From Mesodorylaimus sp. YZB2_4 (Eukaryota; Nematoda; Enoplea; Dorylaimida; Dorylaimidae), in contig JASANH010001668.1 in assembly GCA_030248295.1 (NCBI GenBank), positions 682,001-746,000 of the forward strand: DNA of 64,000 nt, written 5' to 3'. Below the pieces are notes generated by a model. The model did no database searches. It worked only from the letters and a program-made list of their open reading frames with translations, and was not told the DNA's origin. The translations under genes were made by a program, and so were the position numbers. Below, in pieces: positions 38,713 to 50,604 of this stretch (position 1 is the stretch's first letter; each line of letters opens with the position of its first letter).

Positions 38713-38825
38713 GGTAGACCCCTGATCGGGTCAGGTACTTTCGGGTCGGGTTGGGTCAGCAAAATTTCGGGTCGGGTCAAAATCGGGTCGGGTCACTTTT
38801 TTGAAAGATCGGGTCAAACGGGCCA
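38713..38825 (+). mobile_element. CGGGTC-array element end, copy 1
   Basis: Begins tagacccctgatcgggtcag and carries about ten gggtc words in about 105 bp. It interrupts copy B after gatggcgccagg. Related to the reversed array at 51540-51640. The far end was not located. Confidence 0.55.
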
Positions 38826-39582
38826 AAAATACAAAAATTTTGCAAGTTACCACTATGAGCAGCTACAGAAACTTTTTTATAGTTGTTCGACTCCAGGATT
38901 TGCAGTATATGCTTCATGAATGCATGCACAAAGTCTATCATTCCAGTTCTCATTCTGCGTAACTTACGAGAATGTCACACAAATTGTAAGCTGTGAGAAT
39001 GACCAATTTTTCTTAGTAATTTCTGCAAAGGGAGTCCATATGTGGAAGTTCTCATTCAACTCTGATGAATGGGTGGGACTAGCCATACTCTAACATAAGA
39101 AGGAATTGATAACTTTTAGCAGGTCCTACGAGTATCTACAATCACATTTGATTCCTGAATATGACATAACTTCCTGGGTATACCTGGCTGGAAGAGCAGT
39201 AGTCTGTACCCTAACACCAAATATGTACCAATAATAGCCCCCTTGACCACCATCCATGTTTGCAGAACAGTTTGCTGAGTTCAAAAGTGATAGGTACCCT
39301 CACATCCCTCCATCAGTGGATGTTCTGACAGGAGCTAGTGTCCAGCACAATATGACTTTGTAAGCAATATCTTTTGTGGAGACTAGATGCAACTCTAGCC
39401 TGGGGTTCATACATAGTAGGTATTCCTTTGTTTAACCAAGGATAAGCTGTCTCGGACTCCGAAAGTTATGACAGAGTTGTCTCTATAATTCACGCCTATT
39501 ATTCGGATTGGTTAAATCTTGTCTCCAGTGGACAGACCCTAGTCGCTTTTAGATCTGAGGTTTTTAAAGAATTATTTGACCA
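38826..39582. other. No gene recognised
   Basis: Unique-looking sequence, perhaps the inside of the element that starts at 38713. No supported exon. Confidence 0.4.
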
Positions 39583-39855
39583 CTATTGTGGGAAATATGA
39601 AGGAACGTTATTGCATTTACTAAGGATTCTCGCTTGGCTTCCATACCTATCTCGACGGGCCCAGGGAAGTCGTCTCACTAAATCTTCATTTATTCGAATA
39701 ATACGAAGTGAATGAAATAATTCATACACGACTGATTGGAAATTACGCTTCAGACGTTCTAATATCGCCCAATTTGAAATTAGTAATAATTTTACGATCT
39801 CGATTAAAATATCTGATGGCAATTTAATTTCATTTTGTACCGCTAGCTCGGACAT
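39583..39855 (-). CDS. F-box-like ORF (90 aa), gene fragment or small gene
   Basis: A single uninterrupted frame from an ATG at 39855 to TAG at 39583. Residues 12-50 read LPSDILIEIVKLLLISNWA, then leucine/phenylalanine spacing ending FQSVVYELFHSLRIIRI, close to the F-box pattern LPxDILxEIxKLL...FxxVV that binds Skp1 in SCF ubiquitin ligases. No substrate-binding domain follows before the stop, so it may be the first exon of a longer gene or a truncated copy. It lies next to a transposon. Confidence 0.45.
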   Translation of the reverse strand: MSELAVQNEIKLPSDILIEIVKLLLISNWAILERLKRNFQSVVYELFHSLRIIRINEDLVRRLPWARRDRYGSQARILSKCNNVPSYFPQ

Positions 39856-40399
39856 TTCACTGAAAACGGAATAAAATAGCCATCACAAATATTCTACTGT
39901 CCATCCTAATCTTATGAAACCGTTCTTGTAGATAATTTTGGAAAGCGCGGGAAATTTCAGTTTTGAATATTCAACTTTGAAATTTTGAGACCCTGGGCTC
40001 CTTTTTTGACACGACGTCCAAGAGGGTGTCAAAAGTCAAAAGTATCAAATTAATTTCACCCGGAAAAATATCTAACAATCCAGGGTCGACCGTACCCGTA
40101 CCTGGGGCCTGGTAAGGCCGTACCATACCGTGCAGCAAAAAATTTTGAATTTATTTTCAAAAGATTTTATAGATATTTTAAGTAAAGGCGTTTTACCTCT
40201 AATATGCATCTCGAAAATTTTCATGCCTGATATATTCATCCAGCATACGAAACCTAGCGCTCGGCCAGAGGGGGGTATAAAATTTTTTGGGGCCTTAAAA
40301 GGGAGGGTCCACGAAGCGAAAACAAAAATTTTTTACCAATGCGTTATAAACTTGTTTCATTAATAAGGTTCACACACGGCGCGTAAGATGATTTTTCCT

Positions 40400-40640
40400 A
40401 ACCCTGGGCAAAAATTGAAAGTTTCTTAATTTCCCAGTTTGAAACCTCGAAACGCAACCTTCAAGTTTTCCCTGGAAGATTATTTCTTTCCCTGATTTTT
40501 ACATGTTGTCTAGACAAAAATCAAAATTATTCTCTGAAATTTCACGACTTAAACCCTGGAATGCAATTTTTTTAGTTTTTGCTGATTTTGGCTCAAAGTC
40601 TCATTTTCCCTAATTTTCGCAGGATTTTCGCAGTCTTAAA
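40400..40640. repeat. CCTGATTTT-type interspersed repeat
   Basis: Same pieces (tttccctgattttt, gtctagac, ttttccctaattttcg, cctcgaaacgcaacc) as at 23282-23525 and 49515-49695, here inside the GGTACGG element. Confidence 0.5.
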
Positions 40641-40690
40641 ACTGTTCTTGAGGTTTTTAAACCGGAACCAACCCTGCTCAGCCTGAGCCC

Positions 40691-41774
40691 CAGTGTTGCC
40701 AACCTCAAGAAGTACGACCGGCCATAAGTCCTTCAAAAACCGGCCATAAAATATTAAATCGGCGACATGAAACCGGCCATCACAAAAATGTAGCAGCAAA
40801 TTGAAAACGAAAAATTTACTGCTCACAGCAATATAAGAAGGCACCATTTCTAATATTTCTTACCAAAACTCACTCACGAAATCAAGATTTTTCACATCGT
40901 ATTACGCATTTTCAATACTCACTGAAATCATCAATTTCTTTGAAGGCTGTTTCAATTATTTCCATTAAATTGTTATCTGCTTCGTTTTCACTGGCACTGT
41001 CGATCGGCAACAAATCCAAATCACGAGGCTTCTGACCGTACATATCCAATCGAAGTCGGTTCAACATCGCATCACTCGGTTCAAAATTAAGGCAAGATTG
41101 CTTTTGCCATTTCAACCCGAACCGAACGCATAAAATAGCCGTACTTTTCGGATTAGGAGACGAATTTTTCAAAAATCCACTCGACGTTAATGGACGAACA
41201 TCTTCAGTCGATCCGACAGATTGTAAATGTTTGGCTGTCTTTGTATGTTCGATCAATGCACTCTTCTTTGGTCGGATTGCACGCGTGCATAATCGGCAGT
41301 ACGCAGAACCATCCTTGCCTTCTTGCAACCAATCTCTAAAGTCTTTATCCAACAACCACGATTTGCAAAAAGCTTGCTGCCCTGATTTTCGTTTTTTTGA
41401 GGGTGGTGGCGCCATTTTGAAGACGACGACACTAGTAAAAAACGATTAAAGGTAGAAAGAATAACGAAAATTCTTTGAAATGAGGATTGGAAACGGAGCA
41501 ACGGAAGAAGCACTGCTAGTTTGGACTGATGAGCGGGCTAGTTGCTACAGTAATAAGACAGGTAAAAATGCCATAATCAGTGGAAGCCACTGGCCTGGAT
41601 ATCATGCAACGGCCGCTTTTTTCAAACTGCACAGCAAGTAACCGGCCACACACCGGCTAAATAATTGTTTAACCGGCTATAGGAACCGGCCATGCAAGTC
41701 GACCGGCCAAAAACCGGCTAGAGGGTCAAAAAGCGGCCATTGATGGCCGGTTTCTGGCCAACTTGGCAACACTG
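40691..41774. mobile_element. hAT-like element with ACCGGCCA end arrays and a zinc-finger ORF
   Basis: The element is 1084 bp. Left end CAGTGTTGCCAAC, right end CTTGGCAACACTG, flanked by a perfect 8-bp duplication ctgagccc (40683-40690 and 41775-41782). The left zone has three ACCGGCCA plus one ATCGGCGA. The right zone has seven direct ACCGGCCA or ACCGGCTA-type words, one inverted TGGCCGGT and a partial one, in exactly the order and nearly the spacing of 6646-7842. It is nested in the GGTACGG element. It encodes the ORF at 40912-41415. Confidence 0.92.
40912..41415 (-). CDS. BED/TTF-like zinc finger joined to a hAT-type C-terminal tail (167 aa)
   Basis: A single open frame from an ATG at 41415, filling half of the 1084-bp element. 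Residues 15-70 form a zinc-finger unit: AFCKSWLLDKDFRDWLQEG, then YCRLC and H-x4/5-KH (HTKTAKHLQSV), as in the N-terminal DNA-binding finger of hAT-related transposases. Residues about 100-125 (RFGLKWQKQSCLNFEPSDAM) resemble the conserved end region of animal hAT transposases. The DDE catalytic core between them is missing. This looks like an internal-deletion product that kept frame, so it could bind the ACCGGCCA sites without cutting. Expression is unknown. Confidence 0.7.
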   Translation of the reverse strand: MAPPPSKKRKSGQQAFCKSWLLDKDFRDWLQEGKDGSAYCRLCTRAIRPKKSALIEHTKTAKHLQSVGSTEDVRPLTSSGFLKNSSPNPKSTAILCVRFGLKWQKQSCLNFEPSDAMLNRLRLDMYGQKPRDLDLLPIDSASENEADNNLMEIIETAFKEIDDFSEY

Positions 41775-43720
41775 CTGAGCCCTGTGATCGTACTGCATTC
41801 CGTTGCTTGCACACACGGGTTGGAGGCAGCAATATTCATTCGACAGAGAAGGTCTCACGCTGGCTGTAGCGTCCCCGTTTTCTAGCAGGGGCACAAGTTT
41901 CAAGTCTGACAGTCTGGCCGGCAGTGAAGTTCAGTCCTCTGTGATCATGTTGTGACAGCTCCTTGAATATCGGTTATTCCGCGCAAGCAAAACTCAATGA
42001 GAGGCGTTTCGCGCAAACCTCTCTGCGCTAGCTAAGTTTACCTACCGACTGTCATAAGGTTCTTGCACCTGAGCATCAGTGGGCGCGGCAAATTAAAAAA
42101 TATTTGATTACTAGCGAGCTGACTCCTATGAAGTGACACCCTGCTCGCTGATTTTTCTTCACTTCGAGAATGTGACTTGTACTTTATAGCTTGACCCTGT
42201 ATACTTGCACCCTTGGTCCAGACCCTGCCGCGCCTAAAGTCGCGGCTGGGTCAGGATTGCGGTGAGGCTCACCAACTTTTGGCTCATCGAGGATGGGGGA
42301 GGGGGGGGGGGTCGGGATTTCCTTAGCTTTCCCATAAGGGGTCACTAATTTTTGGCTTGTCTAGAGGGGGGTCAGACCCGTTTTTCAAAATTTTAACATT
42401 ACAAAATTGACAGTTTGTCTATCGTAGAGGGGGGGTCACGGGGGCTACACCCCCCCCAGTCTCGGATGCTGTTTCCATCTGCTCCTTCGCTGTGAACAGT
42501 TTGCTCATCGTCGGGTTTTCAGATTCAGTATTGTAACCACGAACAGCAATGAGGTGTGGATAAGAGCCCGAAGTCTTTGACTTCAAAGCGGTCTCCACTC
42601 ATTTGATATCGCAGATTACCAGAAATTATTTGGCTCCAGCATGCTACTATACGTATAGTCTTAAAGACCCGTCCGGGGTCTTTGAACTCATGATCTACAG
42701 CTCTAATGATATGAGACCGTGGTATAAATCTGTGCCGCGACCTCATACTGTAGTGGATCCTGAACTCTCCTGTTTCGATGTCTGCCGCAAAGATTCCGAC
42801 AAAATTTTTGAACTAGGATGAATGAAAAAACATTTCAGAAAACATCTGTTTGAATTTGATCAACATTAGGCTTCCTAATCAGAGCTTCGAAAAATTGAAG
42901 GCAAGGAATTTAGTCATTCGGCATGGCAGGCGCCTTCAGCAACAGCGACTATGTGAACGACAACATTTCAGTTCAGGGAGGCTGCATTTTTAGCAGCACT
43001 TGGTAGAATTCATAAGGATTAGAGTCCCAAAGTCAGCCTAGTAGCATCAGGATTATAAGATAAGATGCTCTGCGAGTAAATACTTGAAGGTCACTATTTT
43101 AGATATCTCACAATAGTTCGGGAGTATAAACTACAGCTGCGAGATTATCTTCATAAAAATTAGCCGCTTTGAAGCGACTGAATGTACGCGAGCACTAAAT
43201 TACTGAAATATTTAAAAAATATTATAAAACTTCGTACTGCCGTACTGGCCTATTTTTAGAGCCGCACCCGTACTTTACCGTACCACCCCCAGTACAGCGG
43301 TACGGTATGGCTAGTACGGTGGTACGGTCGACGCTGGCTAACTATTTGTACTTACGCTTCGAAGTTTCTGAATTCGATTTGAGATTTCAAAGTTCAGTAA
43401 CATTTGGTTTTTAGGAAACATATAGTATTTGAATTTTCACGCTTGAAGTTAAATTATTTTCAAAAAAGTCTGTTATGACAGACTCGAAGCTTTTAGACCA
43501 GCCAATGCACACAGTGGAACCAGGGCTTAGGATGGCTGGTCTACTCGGCCACAAGAAAGGATAGGTGACCCGACATGCTGCGCACTGCGCACAGTGTACG
43601 TGGAATCACTCGCATAAATACTGTATGCAGGCATTTAGAGGTCAGCATCAAATCCACAAAGCCTGTATTCTGTGTACTTGGTCTTGGCGGCTAATGGTGA
43701 TCAGCCGCGGCAGTCCACTA

Positions 43721-43929
43721 TCGGGCACTTTTGCTGTTTGGTCCCCAACATGGGTTAGCTTAGGCTGGTATTAGGTATTAGGCTTAGGCTGACATACTGA
43801 ATGACTTAGGCTTAGACTGATACTAGGCTCAGGCTTAGTCTGGTATAAGACTTAAGCTTACGCTGATATTAGGCTTCAGCCAGCCTTATTCCATGCTTCG
43901 CCTGGGGACCAAACGGCAAAAGCGCCCAA
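43721..43929. mobile_element. TA-flanked MITE with a TTAGGC-rich minisatellite inside
   Basis: 209 bp. Left end TCGGGCACTTTTGCTGTTTG, right end the inverse of TTGGGCGCTTTTGCCGTTTG, both continuing into ggtcccc. TA lies on each side (43719-43720, 43930-43931). The middle is a degenerate 25-30-bp tandem built from aggcttaggctgatatt, so ttaggc and variants occur about ten times. No coding capacity. Confidence 0.7.
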
Positions 43930-44378
43930 TATTGAAGGGGTCAAATGTCCTATACACAGTTTGTCCAACGGACAAACAGGTCTGCATGATGTAAGGTCTG
44001 GTGACTTGGACGCTCACCCCGGCTGATCACAACCGACATGTTCAGAAATGTGTTCTACAGTTCATAGTACCTGAGAACATTTCACAACATTTGTGACACG
44101 AAGTGAGTCCAGACTGCCACCTCGCGACATTCCCTTGTCACTAGTCAGACCAATAATAAGCGCACACTGGCGCTGAGCTGAACACACAAAACAGACGCAT
44201 GCAAAAAAGTGAATTTTACTTTTCAGTGCAGACTGCATGTCGCTCGATATATGTGCTTTATAACCACTTGCCAAAGCGGCTACACTACTCGTACATTCTA
44301 ATCACATAAAAACTACAAATCACAGCACGAGTCTTTTATTTACCCCCAAATTTCCCGTTCCAATTCACAACCATCTAA
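43930..44378. other. 3' side of SCYL3; no gene seen
   Basis: Likely includes the SCYL3 3' UTR. No exon or repeat recognised. Confidence 0.5.
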
Positions 44379-47300
44379 CTATTCATCTGTATTCCACAAT
44401 TGAGCGTCATCCCATCCCTCGTCCTGATCATCAACTGATGCAGATGCTTGAAATTTCGATGATGCTGCTTGTTGTTTCGGTACTAAATCGTCCAACTGCA
44501 CCATCACCGCCGTTTTCTTAATCGTCGGCGCTAAATCAGCAAACAAGTCATCTTCCAAAGCCGCGGCCACTGGCGCTGTAATTTTGATAGCCATCACATC
44601 AAACTCAGCTCCCAGGGGTTTCGATGATGTCGATGCCTTTCGTAATTCTTGTCTTGACGATACGGATGGTCGTTCAATGGAAGGTAATGTGGGTAAAAAC
44701 ACCAATGGTGACTGCAAGGGAACTAGAGATGGGGCAGGAATGTCTTTTGGTTCATTTAAATCATTCGTATCCCAGTCGACCCAGTCTAAATCAGGTTTCT
44801 CCTCTTCTTCAACATCTACTGGCTCTGATTCGACCACGTCCGGCGTCGAACTCTCCGACACTTTCCTTTGAATTATTTTGGTTGGTTCTATTGCTTTATT
44901 AACGTTTGACAGTTTGACCATGTTCGATTCAGATTCAATGGCCAATGGTTTTAGAGATACCAATTTCAGCTCTTTTTTCTGAATCGAAAGCTGAAGCGAC
45001 TTTCGAGGCACGCCTTTTGTTGGTCTTAAACAAAAATATTATTATTCCATTAGAACAGAAGTTACCAAATAAGAAGTATACTTACGCGTTATTTGTGCTG
45101 AAGGCATCCTTGACTGACGTCAATTTCGACAAATCAGGTACTTCGGAACCAGATGGAGTCTGAAATATGATACCACATTCGAATTGCTGACTAACTCAAC
45201 ACATTCTACAATTGACCTACCCTTGGTCGTCCTTCGCAAAAATATTTGGTATGTTTCAATCCAGTCACAGCCTCAGCTCCAAGCAATGGAACCAACTCAG
45301 CCAAACATCGCATACTGGCCGCCACAATCACTTCATCCCAATCTTTCATTCCAAGGAGCAACTAAACAGAAAAATTACTTGAGTTGCTCGCGTTTTCGTC
45401 AACTAACATGGGCATATTCTGCAGCACGTACTGATACTGGTTAGCTGCAGCACACCAGACAGATCAGTTTGCGTTAACTAATCTCATGAAACCCAGGCCC
45501 TGCATACTCGCACCCACCAAGTTTGGGTGTAAACTAACGACAAAGGTTTCTGCGAGCTGGAGTTATGCCAAAATGCGTCAGCTTGCAATATACTAGCACA
45601 GGAAAGGAAACATTCTGACTAGTTGAAACGTACGTCCTAGGAGGGGGTGCCAACATACTGTAAGTTAGTACGTTGCAAAATGTATTCAGGGCAAACATAT
45701 TCAAAAATCTTACAGAACGCTGACCAAGTATGGGCAAGGGGTTAGCGGGGTCAACACCCCAGTTGGGCCGGCCAGGACACTGAACCCTTCCTCCCAAACC
45801 CCCTCCCTCCTTACCAGGGAGCCTGTGCATCTTAGGTGCGCACTATGCCAGGAATACCCCAAGGCACCTATTCAACAAACCGCCTGTGCATCTCAGGTCT
45901 CTCTGCAGCATGTGGCTGGGGGTTCGATCCTCTGTGAGCTTACAAACCACAAACCCTCACTGACCTAGCATGTCAGGCCTTAGGTGACTCACCCCTAGAC
46001 CCTAGAGGTGCTCAGAGTGCAGAGATGAACGCCAAACGAGGAGACAGTCTCAGCTACAACCCACCCGCCATAGTCCAAGGAAGTCGGTGTCTGGTCCAGG
46101 ATTGGGAGGTGAACATAATGCAACCGGTGAAACGCCAAGCACCCAACTCACCAATAAATAAAGCCCATTTGCTGATCCTGCCACAGGCACTCACCTCTGG
46201 TAAGATCAAATCCTTCAACGTTTCCTCGTCAAACGCCTGGCAATATCGATCAAAATATTGCAGCAATGCCAACCGCACAGACGTCTCGTGCACGCAAAAC
46301 ACCTTCTTCAACTCCGGTACCACATGCTGTTTAAACAGGTGCGCTGGGAGAAGACCCGAGTCGTCCTCTAAAAACAAACCCCAATGTGATAAATGTACGA
46401 TTCGCCTGAACAGCTTGGATGTACAGTGTGAATACTGTTTATACGATTAAAATAACCTTTCCAGTACCAACAGAAATAATTAAAAGTGTTTGACTGATTG
46501 TGAGAATAGAAAGAACGCATCTGATTGTGTAAGATAGGTCAGGTTTGGGTCGAGTAGAGTGATTAAGTTGGTGTGTGTGTGTGTTTGCGTACAGTACTCT
46601 AGGCTGGCTGGGCGATTGACCTGTGCTTGGTCAGTCTTGGTCAAGCCCAGATACAAGTTGATCGCTACTATATTCTTCTTTCAATATTCCAACATCGATT
46701 TTTCAATGTATTTCAATTCGCATAAGCCTCCTTTTTTATTTGCACAATGTATGAATCCTGTGCCTGCAGACGCATAACTAGAGAGCCCACTACTATGACC
46801 GCTCATCATATCTTTGCACCACGCGATACCTTGCAATAGAAACCCTCATTCTTACCTTTAAAATGTAAAAATCGCGGAAGAAATTTCTCAACCGCCTCGT
46901 TTTCCAAAAGGACGAACCGCGATAAAAGCGATTTGGACAATCGCCTGGAAACTACCCTCGGCGACATCCGTTCCAGTTTATCGACTAGATTTCTAAAAAA
47001 TAACATCGTTATTTTAATTGAACAAAATTAACTTCCAAATGTATTAGAACTTACTGAAAAAATATGGCTTTTTCATCCATCGTCTTCAAAGGCAACTGTC
47101 GCAAAAAGTCACCGATGTCGTACAAATCATTCCTGGACGAAAACACAGGATTTATAGCGAAACCCTTTTCGTAGAATATCAGACAATTCATAGAGCACAA
47201 TACCAGCGCTTTGAGTTGTCTCATTGTAAGAAACCGAGGCAACAAGAGCCACTGCGCTCATGCAGTAACACAAGGGCAAGATCCAGACACAAGGGGAGGG

Positions 47301-50300
47301 CAGGGGAGGAAGAAGGTGTGCATTATGCAAACGTTTGCACTTTTCTACATGCGCCAGAAACTCTATTTCTTTTGTTAATCACTGTGTTTGCAGCTTACAT
47401 GCTAGTTCACTCACGACAAGATCGAGCTGGGCATAGATTACTGTGGAAAGTCCAAAAAATTGTAGTCTGATGAGTAAAAATGCGCCGAGGCGAGGCTAAA
47501 GGTGTGCATTCAGGATTCAGCGCTTCAGCTGATAAGAGAACAAGGAAATGTTGCAAAGTGTCAGTCCAGACCTTGTGTCGGTAATGGCTACAAAATGCTC
47601 CTTGCCATCATATATATAGCACATTTTGAATACTGGCGGCTGATGGCAAGATGACCATTTGAATTTGCATAAGCACCTTATCCCATCTTCAAGTGGGCAG
47701 AGTTACTGTACTCAGGAGGGGTGGGAGGGAAGCTGGGCCGTGGCCTAGCGGGTCAAGGCGTTTGCCTCACGCTGGATGCGCACTTACAGGGGTTGGTTCG
47801 ACTCCCGCCTCACTAAAAAATGATTGAATATATGTTATCAACATATAAATACATGTTTCCTAGCCTTCCAGTGTGCTGTATAATTCTTGGCTGGGGATAA
47901 AGTGCAACACAACATGAAATGAGCTGGCATGGCTTATCTCTATTTAGGGCGAATTTAGGCCTTTATCAGACCTGCGTATGTTTTGATCAATTTTCAAGTC
48001 ATATATAATAATTGACAGTTGGAAAGAGAAGTTTGAAAAAAGCTGTAATGATTGAAAAGTATGCGCTTCAGTGAGGAAAAGGGGTACGTACGCGAAAACC
48101 AGAAAAATCCCAATTCCAATCTTGGTACCAAAAAAATTATCCCGAGTCCCGACCTATCGTTGAACTCCTGATCCACTTCATTCCAAATAGTTCCTATCTG
48201 ACCTCTGGCACCCATTCAAAACTTCCCGTACATCATGTTACAGAGATCATAATTATGGGAGAGAACCCAAATTTTGGAGGACGTACCAAATTTGAGGGGA
48301 ATTTAGACGGCCCTGGGAGCCCTGCTTTTAGATTGTACCGCAGAAAGTGTGCCATGCACGTGCTTTACTGACAGGCGAGGCAAATTTGAAATGGTAATCC
48401 AGCTGTTGGATTGGATCAGTAACCCGATCAACTGTCAGTACTCTACTCCCGAAATGACGTCAACAAGGAAAAATCTCTAAAAACAGGGAGATCTAGCAGT
48501 CGGAATTACCACATTAAAATTTATGAACTTCTACACTATCAGAACAGCAATATTGAAAGACAATAACAGAAACGATCACGGTCACTCATTCAGAAACTGA
48601 AAGCATGCAAGACGGAGCCCCACAGCTTCGCCAGTCCCAGCGCCCCCCCCCCCACTACTGCCTGACTGCGTATGTCCTTCATGAATGGCCCTGTAACAAA
48701 ATATATGATGCTCGAAAATAAATGAGCAAGCGGAGTGCAAGGCTGGGTCAGGTGGTTCAGTCGCTGCTAGGCGTATCTGCTTCTATTTCTATTTTTCATC
48801 CGAATTTCACACCCTGCAATATGCCGGTGTGTCAACCCTGATTTCAACGTCTGTGTCCCTCCTAGAATCCCATTACTCACCTGAACACATGCTTCCAATT
48901 CGTCCCGCTTAAAGGTGGCCTCTTCGCAGCTTCGTCAGTCGTCAGCCATTGAATAAACTCTTCCACATCACTTTTTTGATCCTCTAAAAATATTTCCCAG
49001 TTACATGAGAATATACCTCTGAATATCCGAAAACCATACAACGGACAATATTTAAAGCAGAACAGAGGAGAAAATCTAACAAACTTTCAAAAGTATAAGA
49101 TAACTTACCTTCCAACAAATCTTGCAGCAATGGCATCAAGAATTCGACTAGTTTTCCTAACCCATAAACGTCCCTGGCATATACCGGAACATTGCTGTAC
49201 ATCATTTGCTAAAATAAAAGCATCTAAGTCAAAAGTAAAAACCTTTTCCTATCCTAACTCTCATCTTTTTGGCGTGCGATAAGGAAAAGAATCATGCATA
49301 GACTCTCAGGGGAAACATTTTAGTCTTTTATCCGTTATAATCGCATTTTCAAGAATTTTATACTCTGAGACAGTGAAGTTTAAATTTCGAGTTACGGTTT
49401 TCCAGTAAAATTTTATGAAGTCCTCATGTTTATAAAAAAGCTTTCCACATAAAAATCATGCATTTTTCCTCTGTCTGTAGCACCGTCACTAAAGTAATTT
49501 CAACCGATTCACTGATTTACAGAACGACTAAGAGGCCCTGAAAAAAGGCAAACGATTCAAAATTTGAGCCTCGAAAGGCATTTCTAAAAACTTTCCCTAA
49601 TTTTGGCTCCTTTATTCCTGTTTCCTTATTTTCAGGTTTTTCAGGCAGCAATCGGTTTCCCCAACTTTTATAGGTTTTCCAACCTTGTATGAACCCGATC
49701 AGACCGAAATGATGTGAAATATATATTCTAACCTGATCTTCAGGGGGAATGAAATTATCATCCTTCGCGTGTTTAGCGAATTCGGTTTGACACCAATGCA
49801 GACAATTCTCCAATCTTAGAGCACATTCGAAACTGCCCAATTTCCAAGCTCCGTCTGCGGATATAAATACGGCAACGGGGCCGATATTATTGTGACTAAG
49901 ACCAGCCTGCAAATTATTTTTTAAAGGAAATAATCAATAAAAGCAAATTTAAATGTTACTTTTTCATGTAAAAATGAAACTGCTTCGAAAATGTCGCAAA
50001 GACCACATAGAATCTCGTCTTTTTCGAATCCCTCATCCACCGAATATTCGAGTGGGCGAAGACGTTCCACGATTAAACAGGCATTGGTCGATGTCACTGA
50101 CCCATTGATATATTTGATAATTCGTGGATGCCGAAGTGATTTTAATGTCTTAAAAAGAAATCGATTTTGTTGAAAGGTTCGGATGGCAAAAGCCGCAGTT
50201 TGTACCAGTTAGCATAATGAAAGCAAAATTAGAGTTCATAAGGTGGAAAAGCTTACATACAAAAACTTGAAGAAACTCAAGTGACTGTCTTCTGTTTCGG

Positions 50301-50604
50301 ATGTGCAGAAACAAGATTACGAGCTATCCACAAAAGAATTACAGTTCCAATCAAAATCAAAACTTCAAAACCTCCGATAAATATAAATGAATAAGCTAAA
50401 ACGCACCTGAATACCACATTCCAAAAATTTTTTGACTTCTGCCAAATCTTCTTGTTCATCGAATTCTTTAATAAAAACTGTTGCTTGTTGACACTGAAAA
50501 TATCTCGCCGGGGCAACGGTAGACCATATTTTTGATAGAGATGGAATTTGCGAAAATGATTCGCCCACTTCAACAGATTTTAATACGCTTTCTTCTGCGC
50601 CCAT
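44379..50604 (-). CDS. SCYL3: SCYL3-like pseudokinase (PACE-1 type), 670 aa
   Basis: Eleven exons (minus): 50407-50604, 49960-50148, 49733-49906, 49109-49208, 48881-48983, 47055-47132, 46856-46992, 46195-46367, 45221-45361, 45086-45159, 44379-45024, all in phase, TAG at 44379-44381. SCYL3 binds ezrin and acts at the Golgi and cell periphery. The start MGAEES fits N-myristoylation at Gly2. Residues 1-230 are a kinase-like fold with degenerate motifs: LSHNNI where HRD is expected and KLGSFECA where DFG is expected. Residues about 255-430 are HEAT-like helices (LYDIGDFLRQLPLKTMDEKA; ETLKDLILPE). The tail is acidic and ends with the family pattern SSKFQ...EGWDD...W (44379-44470). Human SCYL3 is 688-742 aa. 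SCYL1 and SCYL2 fit worse. Confidence 0.92.
45480..46110 (+). repeat. SINE-like repeats in SCYL3 intron 8
   Basis: A box-B-like ggttcgatcctctgtgag (about 45931), a C-rich block near 45790, and a gaagtcggtgtctggtcca segment (46080) shared with about 2850. These mark one or more retroposon fragments. Confidence 0.45.
47736..47816 (+). repeat. tRNA-derived SINE head followed by an A-rich tail
   Basis: Box A tggcctagcgggtcaaggcg and box B ggttggttcgactcccgcc, then cactaaaaaa. Same family as 21822-21904. In SCYL3 intron 5 (47133-48880). Confidence 0.7.
49515..49695. repeat. CCTGATTTT-type interspersed repeat (SCYL3 intron)
   Basis: Contains ttcaaaatttgagcctcga, ttttcaggtttttcaggcag and ccaaccttgtatgaacc. 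The last string also ends the patch at about 7355-7373. Intron 3 of SCYL3. Confidence 0.5.

Larger units (their letters stand above)
40080..43337. mobile_element. GGTACGG-array DNA element with hAT-size duplication, copy 1
   Basis: The element is 3258 bp. Ends are CCAGGGTCGACCGTAC and GTACGGTCGACGCTGG (15 of 16 inverted match), flanked by ctaacaat and ctaactat (7 of 8), consistent with an 8-bp hAT-type duplication. Subterminal words are cgtaccc, cgtaccat, cgtactg, ggtacggta on both sides. It hosts the 1.1-kb element at 40691-41774. A shortened reversed copy at about 63200-63753 joins the equivalents of about 40240 and about 42490 directly, so the middle is an insertion here or a deletion there. 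No intact transposase of its own is seen. Confidence 0.8.
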
